Shown here one piece after another: positions 33,546 to 48,281 of a DNA stretch of 64,000 bases (positions are counted from its first letter, which is position 1; each line of letters begins with the position of its first letter). The DNA is from Sternotherus odoratus. Taxonomy: Eukaryota; Chordata; Testudines; Kinosternidae. The notes under the pieces are model-generated. The model saw only the letters and a program-made list of their open reading frames with translations, was not told where the DNA came from and searched no databases. The stretch lies in contig JAVMKO010000001.1 in NCBI GenBank assembly GCA_032164245.1, forward strand, positions 288,989,041-289,053,040, given 5' to 3'. Made by a program: the position numbers and the translations under genes.

Positions 33546-35854
33546 CAAAAATGTCCACTAATTTTGGGTTTCCAATTTGACTTCCAGCACCTGATTTTTC
33601 AGTATATGTAGTGTTATATGGTGCTTTGTGTTTAAAACACAGCTCCTATTGACTTCAGTTGTGCCTCTGAGTACTCTGCATGTCTGGAAATCAGAACCAA
33701 GGATCTCAAATTAGGCATGCAGAGGATGAGAAGCATGCAGTTAGTGGCTGCCTGTTAAAAGTTGAAGTGGTTTGCAGAGCATCACAAAGGAACTCTATTG
33801 CAGAGGCAGGGATAATTACCAGTTTTTTACAACAGACTTCTATAGCCTTAACCATGAAGTCATCCTTTCTCTTCCTGTTAGTCCCCTTCCTCATTCACTA
33901 CACACTTTCCAACTTCCGCAACAAATGAGGCAGGGATCCTGTGAAAAATAAATATGTAACTAAAGACTTGAATTTGCTACTCTTGTATTTGATAGTTTCC
34001 TAGGCAACCCCTAATTCTGGCATTTCCTAACTTTTGAGTACCTGCCTTCAAAGCCTTAATTTTCCTCTAATGTAGCTTTTAGGCATGTAATATTAACTTT
34101 AATTGCAGACTGAATTTTCTCCATAATAAACCGAATAAAAAGGAACTATCAGACTTCTCACCTGGTTCACTTTTGCTTTTTTTCTTTAAACATCGGTTTG
34201 GATATTTATGAAGTGCACAATCAAGTAGTTTGAAAACTTATTGCAACTCAGTATAAAAACCAAGCGCTTGGAAATCATCCAGTTTGGTGCCATTTTATGT
34301 AATAAAGTTCAGGCCCATAAAGGTCCAGACCCAGATTTTCAACTTTAAAAATCTCTTTTATATGAAATTTTAAATAAGACAGTTATGACATATCCTGAAT
34401 TTAAAACTCTGTACAGTTTGATGATGAAACATTGGGTTTTACATTCTGGGTAAGTCCTTTAGAATAATAAGAGTTGATTACTTTTTCCCCCCCAAAAAAG
34501 CCATGGGGCAACAATCTGTGTCTTTTAGAGGTCATTACTTTTTCTTTATCTCTTGTGACATAGGGTTTGCTGTGCACGTGCATTAAAGGAAAACTCCAGT
34601 GTAATATATGATCCTCTGATGATTACTTGAATAATTCACCAAAAACTGGGTCTTACATAAAACAAAGAATGAATTAAATAGGAAGGTATCTGCACTAGAG
34701 GGTATCTGAGAATGCAGGGTAGGATTTGAGAGAAACAGAGAACCCTTTTTTGTTGACTGGAAAGGAAATGTAAGGGGTAAATTTAAAAAAAAAAACTGTT
34801 TAGCTTTAAAAGTCCTTGCTCTTCCATGTGGAAGATACAATTCTAGTCTCAATCTGTATCATCTGTCTAGAGTGCTTACTGAGAAGTATCATTTGCAGCT
34901 TCATTTGAGGCCATTTTCGTTCGTGAAGATAATGTGATAAGTGTTTCCTAAAAGCTGTTCTAGAGATCCATTTTGCATAAGTATATGTTCATATTCAGTA
35001 AATTATTTAAGGATCATAATTTATCACTGGAGTTTTCCTTTATATTTTTTCAATATTGTAAGATGCTGAATTTTACAGTATTTTAAATAGAATGGAATTC
35101 ATAAGAAAAGTATAGCTTGAATATCAGGAAAGACTTCCTGACATCGAGTATCTTTAGAAGTGGCATTATTTGCTCAGTGAAGTGCTGAAAACACCAGTGC
35201 TTGAGATGCTTATCACTAAATCGAACAAAGGACCAGATAAAATGCTATAGAAAATAGTCATTTATCTCTAATTTCTACAGTTTTGATTTAATAACACTTG
35301 CCACTCATCTTTAACATTTATATTTATCTAGCAAATTATAATGCATGATCACTTATGCCATTAATCCACAAAGTAAGTGTTCTTTTAATTATGTGACAGA
35401 CATGCCAGCATGGTTGAGACCACTTTAGTAGCTCCTTGAATGAATTGCATACTCCAGTGGATGTGCACACAATTCACATCAATTTTCCCATCTCCTATTT
35501 GATGGAAAAGAGGCATCCAGGGTTGACCCTGATAAATCAATATGCACTTTAATGGCTTCCTAATTCTGTGTTCTCCTTTGATTCTAAGCAATCCAGATAG
35601 GGTTTGTTTGTGTCTGTACACATGATAAACAATCCAGAGTTAAGGCTGAACATCCTGGTATTCCAACTGTTCCATGAAAAAACATGTTTCATATTTCCAT
35701 AAAACCCTACAAATAAGTGATTTTGGAGGTTCTGAAGTTTTTACGGACCAGAGTATTTATGTAGTTGTTTTAGCATTGCCTAGAAAATAGCTTTAGAACT
35801 AGTTTCCTGCCAAGAGATGCAAAGTGATGCTAATCTGTTACTTTGTTTCCATAG

Positions 35855-38140
<2,286 letters not shown>

Positions 38141-38220
38141 AAATTACTCTGTGAGAAATTAGAAGAACAGTTGCAAGATCTGGATGTTGTCTTGAAAAAG
38201 AAGGAGCGGGCAGAGCGAAG
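38141..38220 (+). CDS. RSF1: RSF1 exon 9
   Basis: Acceptor ..attcccctcag, donor gtattg; 26 codons plus two bases of an arginine codon. KLLCEKLEEQLQDLDVVLKK, then KERAER. Heptad-like spacing of leucines and charged residues suggests a helix or coiled coil immediately after the PHD finger. Confidence 0.95.
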
Positions 38221-39173
38221 GTATTGAAACCTAATTGGTTGTGTTCAAAAACAGCTCACAATGAGTTGGTAGGCAAAGAGGTGGAAGTAATTGATCGACC
38301 GTTAAATGGACCTGGATAAGTGTGTTAATGAGACCGTGAGCTGATACGTTTGATTAATTGAACTTCCTATTAATCAGGAAGTTTACTTCTGGCAGCAAAT
38401 CTGGAGATGCTTACAAGAGGGTAAAACTGAAATCCAGTAGTTAAATATAGAGGGATGGCATTTTCTAAGGTTCAGTCATGGCTTCTGTACTTGGTTTGGT
38501 CCTGCCTACACTTGCAGTTAAATAATTTTCAGCACTGGTTCATATGCACCTTTTGCTAATACAGTCAGCAATGTGTAAATTTCCTGGTGTAGGCAAGTTC
38601 TGAATCACCTGGCTTGACTACAGAAAGTTCTAATGTAATGTGCCTTACACACTCCTGTTGCCTTTTTCATCTAGATTAGTCTGAAACTACATCTACAGGA
38701 TCACACTATTGCATGTTATAGTGCTCTCAAGTTGTAACTTGAGATGGAGCTCTGTGTCCCATTCTGGCCGTCATCCTGGTTACTGTAAATCAACACTGTG
38801 TGTCCACAAACAGAATTTCTTCCAACAGTCACAGTAACAGTGCATTGTGCATAGCAGTCCCACAGTTCCCAGAACAGATATCTGAAACAGGTTTGAGAGT
38901 AGCAATCCACAGTTGGGAGAGGTGCATTAATTGTGGTCCTTTAAAAATCAACTTTAACGCATGCACAGTAAAGAAATGTTGATTCTCTATTTATGATATT
39001 ATATGTGGTACAAGTCAGAGCCATGGCTTTCTGTATTCTGTTTTTATAAAATGGAGTTTATATTAAAGTTGTATTAATGGAACATTAAGATTTGAAAACT
39101 TTAAAAGGTGAGGAATACAGAAAGTTAAGGTTTCTCCTAGCAATGTTAACTCTTCCACATAGTTCATGTATAG

Positions 39174-39476
39174 CAGGGATCAGCAACCTTTCAGAAGTAG
39201 AGTGCCAAGTCTTCATTTATTCACTCTAATTTAAGGTTTTGCGTGCCAATAATACATTTTAACATTTTTAGAAGGTCTCTTTCTAAGTCTTTGATGTATA
39301 ACTAAACTATTGTTGTATGTAAAGTAAATAAGGTTTTAAAAATGTTTAAGAAGCTTCATATTAAATTAAAATGCAGAGCCCCCCGGACCAGTGGCCAGGA
39401 CCTGTGCCGTCTGAGTGCCACTGAAAATCCGCTTGCGTGCGCCTTTGGCAAGTGTGCCATAGGTTGCCTACCCCTG
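39174..39476. repeat. hAT-like MITE
   Basis: Left cagggatcagcaacctttca; right in complement caggggtaggcaacctatgg. CAGGGG..GGCAACC termini are typical of a hAT MITE. The flanks tgtatag and tgcatag resemble each other but are out of register by one base. Confidence 0.7.
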
Positions 39477-40504
39477 TGCATAGTACTTTTGCATTCCTAA
39501 ATGTTTGAAAAATGGTTGGGGGAAAAAAAAGATTTGATTTTTGCTGCTTTTTGAAGCATCTGATCTCTGTTGGTAGGAAAGGCAGGACCGTACACTTGAT
39601 GGCACAATTTTCTGATCTGGCAGGAGTCCAGTGCCGCTCTATTGTGGTGTGTTATAGGATAATCATGGTGAAGAGGGTAGGAATCATGACACAGTGGTGT
39701 TGGAGAAAGTCCAGGGTCCTGTTTTTTATCACAGTACAAGTACAGTTCTTAGCTAAAATGGGAAAATAAAGATTTAGGGCATAAGAGCAGACAGGTATCA
39801 GAGCTCAGCTTTGTAAATATATGTTAACTCTTCATGTTTTTTAGTCTTTCCCTTTGGTGGAAAAAGAACCCCCGGAAGGAATTCAAACTCTCACTAAGAG
39901 TACAGTGGTCTGCTCCTTTGTGTCACTGCAGTGACATTGCTGCGTCTCCTAGTTTTGATTATTTCCCATGCAGCCCAAGGTTTAACTTAGCAACATTCAA
40001 GGTTCTCATTGAAATTGGTTTAACTATTCAGCAACACATCCATACCCATAGCCATAATCTGCCATTTTGGGGAACTTATTTTTAATGAAAACCATTGACT
40101 CCGTGGTGGCAATAACAGTTGTGACAAAAATGTAAACTTATGTCAGAATCTTTCTCCTTCTACTCCAGGATTACTGAATTTTAAGTTTTTCATTTATATA
40201 CCTACTAATGTTTATAACCATGTTCTGCCACCAGATGGAGGCAGAGGACACTGAAGATTTTGCTGATACTGTCAGAGGGTGTATCATATCTTTTGATAGT
40301 GTCTCATAGACTCTCAGATTTTAAGGGACCATTAGTCTGACTTCCTGCACAACGCAGGCCACAGAATCTCACCCACCCACTCCTACAATAAACCTCTCAC
40401 CTGTCTCCTGGAACTACTTTCCAGTTCCTGGTCACCTCTTTGCCCATGCCCGCTCTTGTGGATGGCCTCCTCTCGTTGGTAATATCATATCATCCCTGTG
40501 GCAA

Positions 40505-40898
40505 TTGCTGCAGTTAGTTACACAGAAAAAAAATAAAAACAACAAGGAGTGTTCTTGTGGCACCTTAGAGTCTCTAGCAAGTTTATTTGGGCATAAGCTT
40601 TCGTGGAATATAACCCACATCATCAGGTGCATGGAGTGGAAAATACAGTAAGCAGGTATAAATATATAGCTCGTGAAAAGATGGGAATTGCCTACCAAGT
40701 TGGGAGTGGTGGCAGGTCAGCGCTAACTAGGCCAATTCCATTAGGGTGGATGTGGCCATTCCCTGTCTTTATTAGGGCCTAATTTGATAGTGTCAAGTTT
40801 GCAAATTAATTCCAGTTCTGCAGTTTCTCGTTGAAGTCTGTTTTTGAAGATTTTTTGTTGAAGAATGGCAACTTCTAAGTGTGTTATTGAGTGTTCTC
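40505..40898 (+). repeat. Turtle-type SINE, long form with 3' tail
   Basis: Body gtgttcttgtggcacctta, ttatttgggcataagctttc, atcaggtgcatggagtgg. Long tail ttagggcctaatttgatagt, then ttgttgaagaatggcaac and tctaagtgtgttattgagtg. The tail stops where DIRS terminal sequence begins, so this SINE was probably the DIRS insertion target. It is in sense orientation with RSF1. Confidence 0.8.
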
Positions 40899-41159
40899 TC
40901 TCTCCTTTTTCGAATGATTGCTCATGTGTATTCCACAGTAGGTGTGCATGCTTGCCACCTGCACTGGTGCCGGAAGTTTTTTCCCTTAGCAGTACCTGTA
41001 GGGGGAGTGCTCCCCGCCCCCCTGCAACTCTGAAGTGGTGCTGCCCTGGCACACTATAAGGGGTGTTGCGTTCTCCCCTACCCTTAGTTCCTTCTTGCTG
41101 CCAGTTAAGGTGCATCGGAACTTTGCCGCTCCAGCTTCGCTGCAGCTCATCCTTAGCAT

Positions 41160-43445
41160 TCTATTCAGTACCTGTAGCTATTTAGCTTTTCAAGTTAGTT
41201 TAGTTAGAGTGCCTGGGCCGGGCCATGCCCCGGGTTTTAAGTTGTGCAACATTTGCAGGCGTCCTATGCCAAGGAGTGACCTGCACGTGGACTGTTTACA
41301 CTTTTTGGGTGAGACCCATATCAGCGATCATTGCAAGATCTTCAAGTCGTGTAAGCCCCGGACGAAGCAAGAAAGGGACATTTGACTCTGGGGCCATTTT
41401 GATTGAGTCGGCGCTGACTCCGGCATGCCATTCTGAGTTTGCACTGGGCACTATGATGTCAGCACGTGGCAATCCCCCGATGCCTTTGTCCAGTCAGCAC
41501 CGCTCCCCGTCTTCGGGGCATAAGAGGGCCAAGAAGACACCCTCAATGCAGCAGTTCCATGGTGCACCAGGGCAGAGGGTAGACCAGCGATGGGCAGTCC
41601 TCAATTGTCTTTGGCTTCCAGGCCTCCGACTCACATTGAGCAGACCAACCCAGCCGCATTGACGCAGGCCTCTCCGGATGTCCAGAGGCCTTCCACGCTA
41701 GAGGCCTTGCGAGTGGCCTGGGATGTCTTGTCCCTTCTGGTACCTGGAGTGCCAACGACATCGGTTCCACGCTCCAGAGGCAAGCCACTGCTGGGCTCTC
41801 CACAGCTACCCCCAAGAGCGGTATCGGTTGCGGTCAAGCGAACGTTCCTGACGCCGTTCACCGTCCAGTGACAGTCCAGGGAAGAGTCCACATGGATCAC
41901 CCTCGATGCCCACCAGGCTCTCTGGCTGGATGCCATCAGCCCAGGACCCTAGGCACTGCTTCACGTCGGGGAGCCCACGCCAACAAGACTGAGGGGGACA
42001 TCACTCAAGGTTGCAACACAGACATAGTCGCTGTTCCCACTCGGAATCCCGTTCAGAGTCTCCTCCATGGCCCCGACTCCCTAGTCCTGGGAATTGATCA
42101 CCGCCACTGTGCTGTCACAGATCCGCCCATGGGAGTCGTTCCAGGAACAGCAGTTACCGCCGGTACCGATCCTCCGGCTCCAGGTCGCAGTCCTGTGGGC
42201 GAGGTCATTACCAGCACCGCCGCTCCTCCCGGCCTCGACTCAACAGAGACTCTTTTGGCAGCTGGGCATCAACTAGGAGCCATCCCTCCATCAGCCAAGC
42301 CAGCCAGGCGAAGCTGCCCAGGTCCTCGGAGCTGCAGCAGGTGTAGTGGCACTGGGCTTCGTGGCCGGGGCAATGGTACAAGTGGGCACCGTGGCCCCCG
42401 GCTCAGTCCCTGGTGGGTCCGTGCTTGGTGGCTGGAGCCTCGGTGGTACCATCAGCCTCCCTCTCCAGGCCTCCGCATAAGACGTCAGTGGGATGCATGT
42501 CTTCGGTGCCAGGCCTGGAGGCCGACCAAGTGGTGCACTTTCGGGTGCCTATGGACACCCAGAGCTTGGTGCCGGCCTCCTCGCCCTCCAGGAAGTGGTG
42601 ATATTGACTCCACTCCCCACAGTCCCGCAGAAGGACTTTCGGACCAACCAGGACCTTCTTAAAAGGGTGACCTCAAACCTTCATCTCCAAACTGAGGAAG
42701 TAGAGGAGCCCTTGGATTCACTGTTTAACATGTTGTCCTCTTCTAACCCGGGCAGGGTGGCCTTGCCCCCCTCCATGATGGGATAGCAAAGATCTCACAT
42801 GCCCTGTGGCAAACACCAGCCTCGTAAACTCCCATATCTAAGAAAGCTGAGTGCAAGTACCGGCAAAGGGGCATGAGTACCTGTATGCCCATCCAGCACC
42901 CAACTCCCTGGTGCTCGAGTCGGTCAATCACAGGGAGCGGCAGGGCCAGCCGGTCCCTACCCCAGAGAACAAGGACTCAAGGAGGCTGGACTTGTTCAGC
43001 AAAAAGATTTATTCGTCCTCGAGCTTTCAGCTGTGGGTGGTGAACCGCCAACCGTTCAACCTCTGGGGCTCTCTGCCAAAGTTTGAGGCTTCCCTCCAGG
43101 CACATGACAGGAAGGAGTTCCAGGCGCTGGTGGAGGATGGCACTGCGATCCCCAGGGCGTCCCTGCAGGCGGTGTCCGATGCAGCCGACACGGTCCATAG
43201 CCTCCGCAGTCTCCATAAGAAGGGCTTCATGGCTCTTGCTGTCTGGCCTGTCCAGCGAGGCCCAGGCCGCCATCCAGGACCTCCCGTTTGACGGCAGGGC
43301 CCTGTTTGCAGAGCAGACAAATACTAAGTTGCATGGCATGAAGGACTCCCACACGACCCTCCAGACTTTGGGTCTCTGTGTCCAGCCTCTGGCTAAACCC
43401 AAGTTTAAGCCTCAGCAGGCCCCTGCTCGACCAACAAAAATTTGA
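41160..43445 (+). pseudogene. DIRS gag, frameshifted
   Basis: Near 41235-41350 one frame reads LCNICRRPMPRSDLHVDCLH, then FLGETHISDHCKIFKSCKPR. This resembles the CxxC..HxxC..LGxxH cluster of vertebrate DIRS gag as I remember it. At about 43110-43330 the core occurs: KEFQALVEDGTAIPRASLQA, VSDAADTVHSLRSLHKKGF, then QDLPFDGRALFAEQTN after a frame shift. The middle is proline/serine/arginine-rich. A 264-codon frame at 41868-42662 lies off the gag frame and is not a separate gene. Confidence 0.7.
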
Positions 43446-43799
43446 GGCTGCCCATAAGAAGTCGCAAGACTATAAAAGGCGGCCCCACAAGCAGTTGCGA
43501 CCAGCCCCACAGCCTGGGTCCTCTAAGGGCAGACAGGCGTGGAAGAAGCGGTTTTAAGAGGACACTCAAGGCTACCCTACCCGTTCTGCTCAGGGATCCA
43601 CCCTCAATAAAGCTCCCTTTTTCCAACTGGTTGTGTGCTTTCCTACTGGAGTGGTCATGACTAAGCTCGGACCAGTGGGTTCTTAACACCATCTCCAGGG
43701 GGTACACTCTCCAGTTCACTTCCTCCCCACCCAACCATCCTCACCCACCGTTCTGCCTGGGGGACCCCTCGCACAAAGCCCTGCTCGAGTAGGCGGTGG

Positions 43800-45030
43800 G
43801 GTGACTCCTGGGTCTGGGAGCGGTGGAAGTGGTACCTGAGGAATTCAAGGGCAAGGGGTTCTACACCTGCTATTTCCTTATCCCAAAGGGGGACTCAGGC
43901 CCATTCTAGATCTGCGGTGTCTTAATAGCGTCATGGTGAAGCTCAAGTTCTGCATGGTCTCCCTAGTCTCCAGTATCCCCTCTCTGGATCCTGGGGACTG
44001 GTACACTGCCTTCGACCTTCAGGACGCTTACTTCCATATCCACATATTCAAGGGACACAGATGGTTCCTCCGGTTTGTGGTGGGTCGGGAACGTTACCAC
44101 TGTATGGTCCTTCCGTTTGGCCACTGTTCCCAGGGTGTGACAGTAGGAATACTATGTGAAGGAATAGGGGCTGATAGTGTAAACAAGCAGGCAATGCCCT
44201 CTTCCCTCTCTGCAGGTGTCCATACCTGAAGCTGTAATCTGACTCCAAGTGGGGGAGGGAGGTCACCTGACCTGGCTGAGCCAGGGGGGAGGAGGGGCTG
44301 GAGAGAGTGAGTTTCAGTTTGGACTCTGCAGCTGGCTGGAGAGAGGGGTTTGAGTCTGAAGCTGGGTGGGCAGAAGGGAGGCAGGCCCAGGCAGGGTCTG
44401 GCCTCCCTTGGGCCCCCAAAATGGATCCAGCTGAGGGGTTCGGGTGCCTACAAGCTTGGTGTTAGACCATGTACCTGTCGATGAATAAACCTCTGTTTTA
44501 CTGGCTGGCTGAGAGTCACGTTTGACTGTGGATTTGGGGTGCAGAATCCATGGGCTCCCCCAGGACCCCGCCCGGGCGGGCTCGCTGGGGGAAGTGCACG
44601 GAGGGGCAGAAGGTGCTGAATGCTCCAAGGTCAGACCCAGGAAGGTTGAAGTGGGTACCTGTGAAGCTCCTAGCCTTGGAAACAGGCTGTGTACGGAGAG
44701 GGGATGCTTTCCCCAAAGTCCTGACTGGCTTCCTAGGGAGCGGTTCCAGAGCATCGGCCCGGGCACTCTGACACAGAGTTTACCAAATGTATGTCGGTAG
44801 TTGCAGCCTACCTCCAGCGCAATGTGGTACAGATTTTTCCCTACCTGGACAATTGGCTAGTGAAGGGCAGCTCCAGGCTGCAGGTGAGGGACCACGTGCT
44901 GCTCTTCCTGTCCACATGTACCATGTTGGGCCTGTTGGTAAACTGCACAAAGTTCACGTTACTCTCGGTACAACACATAGTTTATCGGAGCCCTCCTGGA
45001 CTTGTCATCGGCCACAGCCTCCCACCCTGC
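43800..45030 (+). pseudogene. DIRS reverse transcriptase fragments split by a solo LTR
   Basis: Before the LTR: LNSVMVKLKFCMVSLVSSIP, then GDWYTAFDLQDAYFHIHIF, RWFLRFVVGRERYHCMVLPF and GH.. (43933-44135). After it: MSVVAAYLQRNVVQIFPYLD, then NWLVKGSSRLQVRDHVLLFL (44791-44910). The catalytic YLDDW is YLDNW here, with the second aspartate lost. With the inserted LTR and missing downstream domains it cannot be active. Confidence 0.8.
44136..44773 (+). mobile_element. Solo LTR of an endogenous retrovirus-like element
   Basis: Starts TGTGACAGTAGG and ends CACTCTGACA. Direct repeats CAGGG (44131-44135) and CAGAG (44774-44778) flank it, four of five bases matching. Near 44482 gatgaataaacctctgtttt, then actggctggctgagagtcac, is the polyadenylation/R-U5 type region of retroviral LTRs. 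It is 638 bp with no internal genes. It interrupts the DIRS RT and is therefore younger than that copy. Confidence 0.85.
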
Positions 45031-45190
45031 TGCCTGATGGCATACTTGGATTTTGCAGTGAGACAACTCTTAAGGGCTGCTTCTGTGTGACTACATGAAC
45101 AGCTTTGAATGATACTGTTTGGTACAGATATAAAACAATGATCTAAACAGGCTTCTTGTGAACTCTTTTTAATTTTCCTTCTCTCCCAAG

Positions 45191-45245
45191 GAAAGAGCGA
45201 TTGGTGTATGTGGGTATCAGTATTGAAAACATCATCCCACCACAA
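45191..45245 (+). CDS. RSF1: RSF1 exon 10
   Basis: Acceptor ..cttctctcccaag, donor gtaagt. It is 55 bases: one base completing arginine, then KERLVYVGISIENIIPPQ. It is very short and conserved. Skipping it would shift the reading frame. The truncated DIRS element lies just upstream, and SINE sequence in opposite orientations lies in the introns on either side. Confidence 0.95.
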
Positions 45246-46297
45246 GTAAGTGGACCCAGCTGTGTTCTATTCTGTTCTTTCATTTTGTAAATGTGTTTAC
45301 TGCAATAAGTGACTTCAGTCTGTTTAAAAAAGATACTAACAAGATTTGCATCATTTTTAAAAGGAAACTGTCAACATTGATTAGGTTCAAAAATTTACCA
45401 AATGAAACTACTATTGTGTTTAAGCACATGCTTAAGTTCTTTGCTGGATCAGGGCCTAAATATAGTTTTCTGCTCTATATTGTAATTTGGTGTTTTGTTG
45501 TTTGATGATGAAAATAATTCGAGTCTTTTTAGTATATCTAGCTTGGTGAAAAGAGTATATCTTGGCTGGTCAGAAGAGTGGGTTCGCAAAGATATTGCCT
45601 ACTCTGCATCCTTACTCAACAGTCCCTATATGGTCACAGGGAACCGAGCACCCCAGTGTTAGGAGTGGCAAATGCTCTTTCAAGGCAGTACATTAATTAA
45701 CAGGTAGATGAGACTTAATTCAGTGGGCTCACGTTTTAGCTTTAGTTTTAGAGTATAAGAATTAGGCAAGGATATTAATTGGTGTTGCTTTCTTTTGGGA
45801 TTGAGAAAACCTGTTCAAACTTTAAAAGCTTAAAGCTTTAGGAGTAATACTATGTAAAATACTTCACAAGCAATTAAGACATTATTTACCTGTTTTCAAT
45901 TCTGATTATCACTTTCCTGATAATTGATAGGGGAAGTCAGTTGAACCCCCCAAAGAAATTTTCTTGTCCTCTTTGTAAAGCTACACTGTTAAATAAGCAG
46001 CTCTTCCTTTTCGGTGCCAATGTAATTTGACATATTGGTACTTCTTTTTAAAAACCAGTTGTTGTCTGGAGTTAATTTTCCCTGCAAAAAGCCTACAACA
46101 CCAGTGTTTTGATTTTGATTTTTATATTCACAGAAGTCCGAACATTCAAAGTTATGGTGCCCACAGCATCCATAACTTCTCTCTTACTATAGGTGGAATC
46201 TTCTGATACTGGATATTGTATTAACTGTTTGTCGTCAGACAAGTATAGATTGTGAGTTACAGCTGCTGAAGGAACCATAATTATTTGCATTGCCTTG

Positions 46298-47073
46298 TGT
46301 CAAGGTTCTATTTCCCCACTCTGAACTCTAGGGTAAAGATGTGGGGATCCCGCATGAAAGATGAATCACTCCCCAAGCTTATTTTACCGGCTTAGGTTAA
46401 ATCTTTTCCCCTAAAACCCAAACTTCTCCAGTTGGGGCTTGGAAAATGCTGCTGTCACCAATCAGCCCCCAAAACCATGGGGTAGGGCAAATTGGAACCC
46501 CGATAGTAACACCCCTCCCCCCCCCCCTTTTTACCTGGGAGAGATTTGAGAACGACCACAAACCCTCACTAGCTGTGAGACCAGCCTGATTCAAACCAGG
46601 ATCACTCCAATGGAAATAAACAGACAGTTCTTACAAGAAAGATTTTAATAAAAGAAAAAGAGAAAAGCATAAGCTCCTTCTACAGAAATCCATAGATACT
46701 AAGCCTCCTAGCATTACCCAGCCCTCATGGAGCCCCCTCCCTTGGAATTTCTCTCTCTGCTAAACTTAACAGTTTAAGGACACCGTGGATGAATTACCGA
46801 GTGATACAATTCAAGAATACACTTACTGCTAGGCTTTTGGCTTTCTTAGAATATTATTGAAATGATTAATAGAAACATAGATGTGATTCCTCCCCATAGT
46901 CAGGGAATGCAGACAGACTCCGAGCAGCCGCGGAGAGAGAGACAGAAAAAAAGCCCGGGAACAAAAGTGAAAGTAACCCCTTTGTCTGCCAGGGATACGT
47001 CATCCCCTCTCCTGTTTCAGGTTAACCCTTCACAGGTAAAACAGTAATTCTAAGGCACTTCATACTTATGACA
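46298..47073 (+). mobile_element. Solo LTR, 776 bp
   Basis: Starts TGTCAAGGTTCTATTTCCCC and ends CATACTTATGACA (TGTCA..TGACA ends). Flanks are ccttg (46293-46297) and cgttg (47074-47078), four of five matching. No gag/pol frame. The wording resembles LTRs I have seen in turtle genomes. Orientation is tentative because no clear polyadenylation region is visible: a ttttaataaaagaaaaag stretch at about 46643 could be one. Confidence 0.65.
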
Positions 47074-47293
47074 CGTTGCTTTTGTGTCCACAAGATTTCA
47101 GCCAGAATGTTGTAGCAAAAGTTTATTGACCTTCCCTTTATTTTTCAGAATTGGAGAAAAATGTTTTGCTTCTTCAGAGTTGTGCTTTTTCCCTCAGAAT
47201 CTCTTTTCAAAGTCATTTTTTTTCTTATGCCTTCCTAACAGATTATTTAATCCAGGCCCAGTACATGAGCTTTTACACTGAAACTTGTTCAAA

Positions 47294-47515
47294 CAAAGAG
47301 TCCTGTGGCACCTTAAAGACTAACTAAAGTATTGAAGCATAAGCTTTCGTGGGCTAATACCCACTTCGTCGGATGCAAGCCAAGCTTTGCATCCGACGAA
47401 ATGGGTATTAGCTCACGAAAGCTTATGCTTCAATACTTCAGTTAGTCTTTAAGGTGCCACAGGACTCTTTGTTACTTCTGCTATTCCAGATTAACACGGC
47501 TACCTCTCTGATTCT
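47294..47515 (-). mobile_element. Foldback SINE, copy 3, target duplication
   Basis: The left arm starts CAAAGAGTCCTGTGGCACC, exactly as in copy 2, and runs to about 47381 (..cgtcggatgcaagc). The right arm is its near-perfect complement (ttgcatccgacgaaatggg .. ggtgccacaggactctttg). The inverted head follows (..gctacctctctgattct). Direct repeats ttgttcaaacaa lie on the left (47286-47297) and right (47515-47526), overlapping the element edges. The hairpin would be about 90 base pairs with a loop of only a few bases. Confidence 0.85.
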
Positions 47516-48281
47516 TGTTCAAACAATAAATGTCAGGTAGACTTTTCCACTCTAACTCATTGTGCTAAAACAAATTTTCTCCCTCCATACTTGGATAACT
47601 GAGGAATGGTTAAATGGGATTTTACCAAATTTTAAAAAAACAACACCATAAGCCTCTTTCTCCCCAAAAAACAAACCACCACCACACCTATTGATAAGAG
47701 CAAAACATTCAACCCAAAGGTCAATTTTTTATTGAAAACTAAAGCTCTGGAAATAATGGCATAGAATTAAAGCCCTGTCCAGAGTGGGACTGAAATTGTA
47801 CCACAAAAAGGTATGCAAAGAGTGGGGACATAATATGGATCTTTTTCTCCAGAACTGTCCGCTGTCTAGAGGAGGTGATCAGTATAATGGTACACACAGA
47901 AAAAATCCCAGTTTACAATGGCTGCAAACACTTGTTCAACTGTAGCATGGACAAGGCCTGAAAGTGTCACCTCAACTAGAAGCATTATGTCACTACTGTT
48001 ACTGTAATCTACATCCTCAATCCAGGTATTTACAGGATTATGTTGCCAGTAAATCTTGCCTTTGTTATGTACAGTACCACAAAGAGAACTGGGTACCTGT
48101 GTGCTAAGTACCTGTATATAAGTCAGCCGCTTGGGAACTTGAAATGTTTTGCACACACCACTTATCTGTTTGACGTGAAAATAAACAATTCCAGCTCAGT
48201 CTTCGTGAATCTTGAGAGGGGAGGCAAAGCTATCTGATGTCTTCTCCAACATAGTTAACACTTGTTGTCATACTTCGACAG

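Larger units (their letters stand above)
32792..35854 (+). other. RSF1 intron 7
   Basis: Holds a reverse CR1 end (32895-33065), a MIR-like core (33460-33545) and a possible CR1-like scrap at 35110-35230 (gaatatcaggaaagacttcc). From 33560 to 35100 nothing is recognisable. Confidence 0.6.
40900..45030 (+). mobile_element. Second DIRS element, 3'-truncated
   Basis: Starts tttttcgaatgattgctcat, then gtgtattccac, a DIRS-type terminal region. Gag with a Cys/His cluster, gag core and RT segments follow in order on the + strand. There is no RNase H, no tyrosine recombinase and no right terminal repeat, so the 3' part is missing. A 638-bp solo LTR splits the RT (44136-44773). The copy is more GC-rich and differs in terminal sequence from the intron 1 element, so it belongs to a different subfamily. 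It ends roughly 160 bases before exon 10. Confidence 0.8.
38221..45190 (+). other. RSF1 intron 9
   Basis: Holds two weak MITE-like patches (38495-38600, gcctacacttgcagtt .. ggtgtaggcaag), a hAT-like MITE (39174-39476), a long SINE (40505-40898) and the second DIRS element with its solo LTR (40900-45030). From 39480 to 40500 I see nothing. Confidence 0.7.
45246..48281 (+). other. RSF1 intron 10
   Basis: Contains a solo LTR (46298-47073) and a foldback SINE (47294-47515). The stretches 45300-46290 and 47520-48280 hold nothing recognisable. Confidence 0.65.

Noticed and set aside
41868..42662. 264-codon frame as a possible independent gene
   Set aside because: It lies between DIRS gag segments and off the gag frame. 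The GC-rich DIRS sequence keeps alternative frames open.
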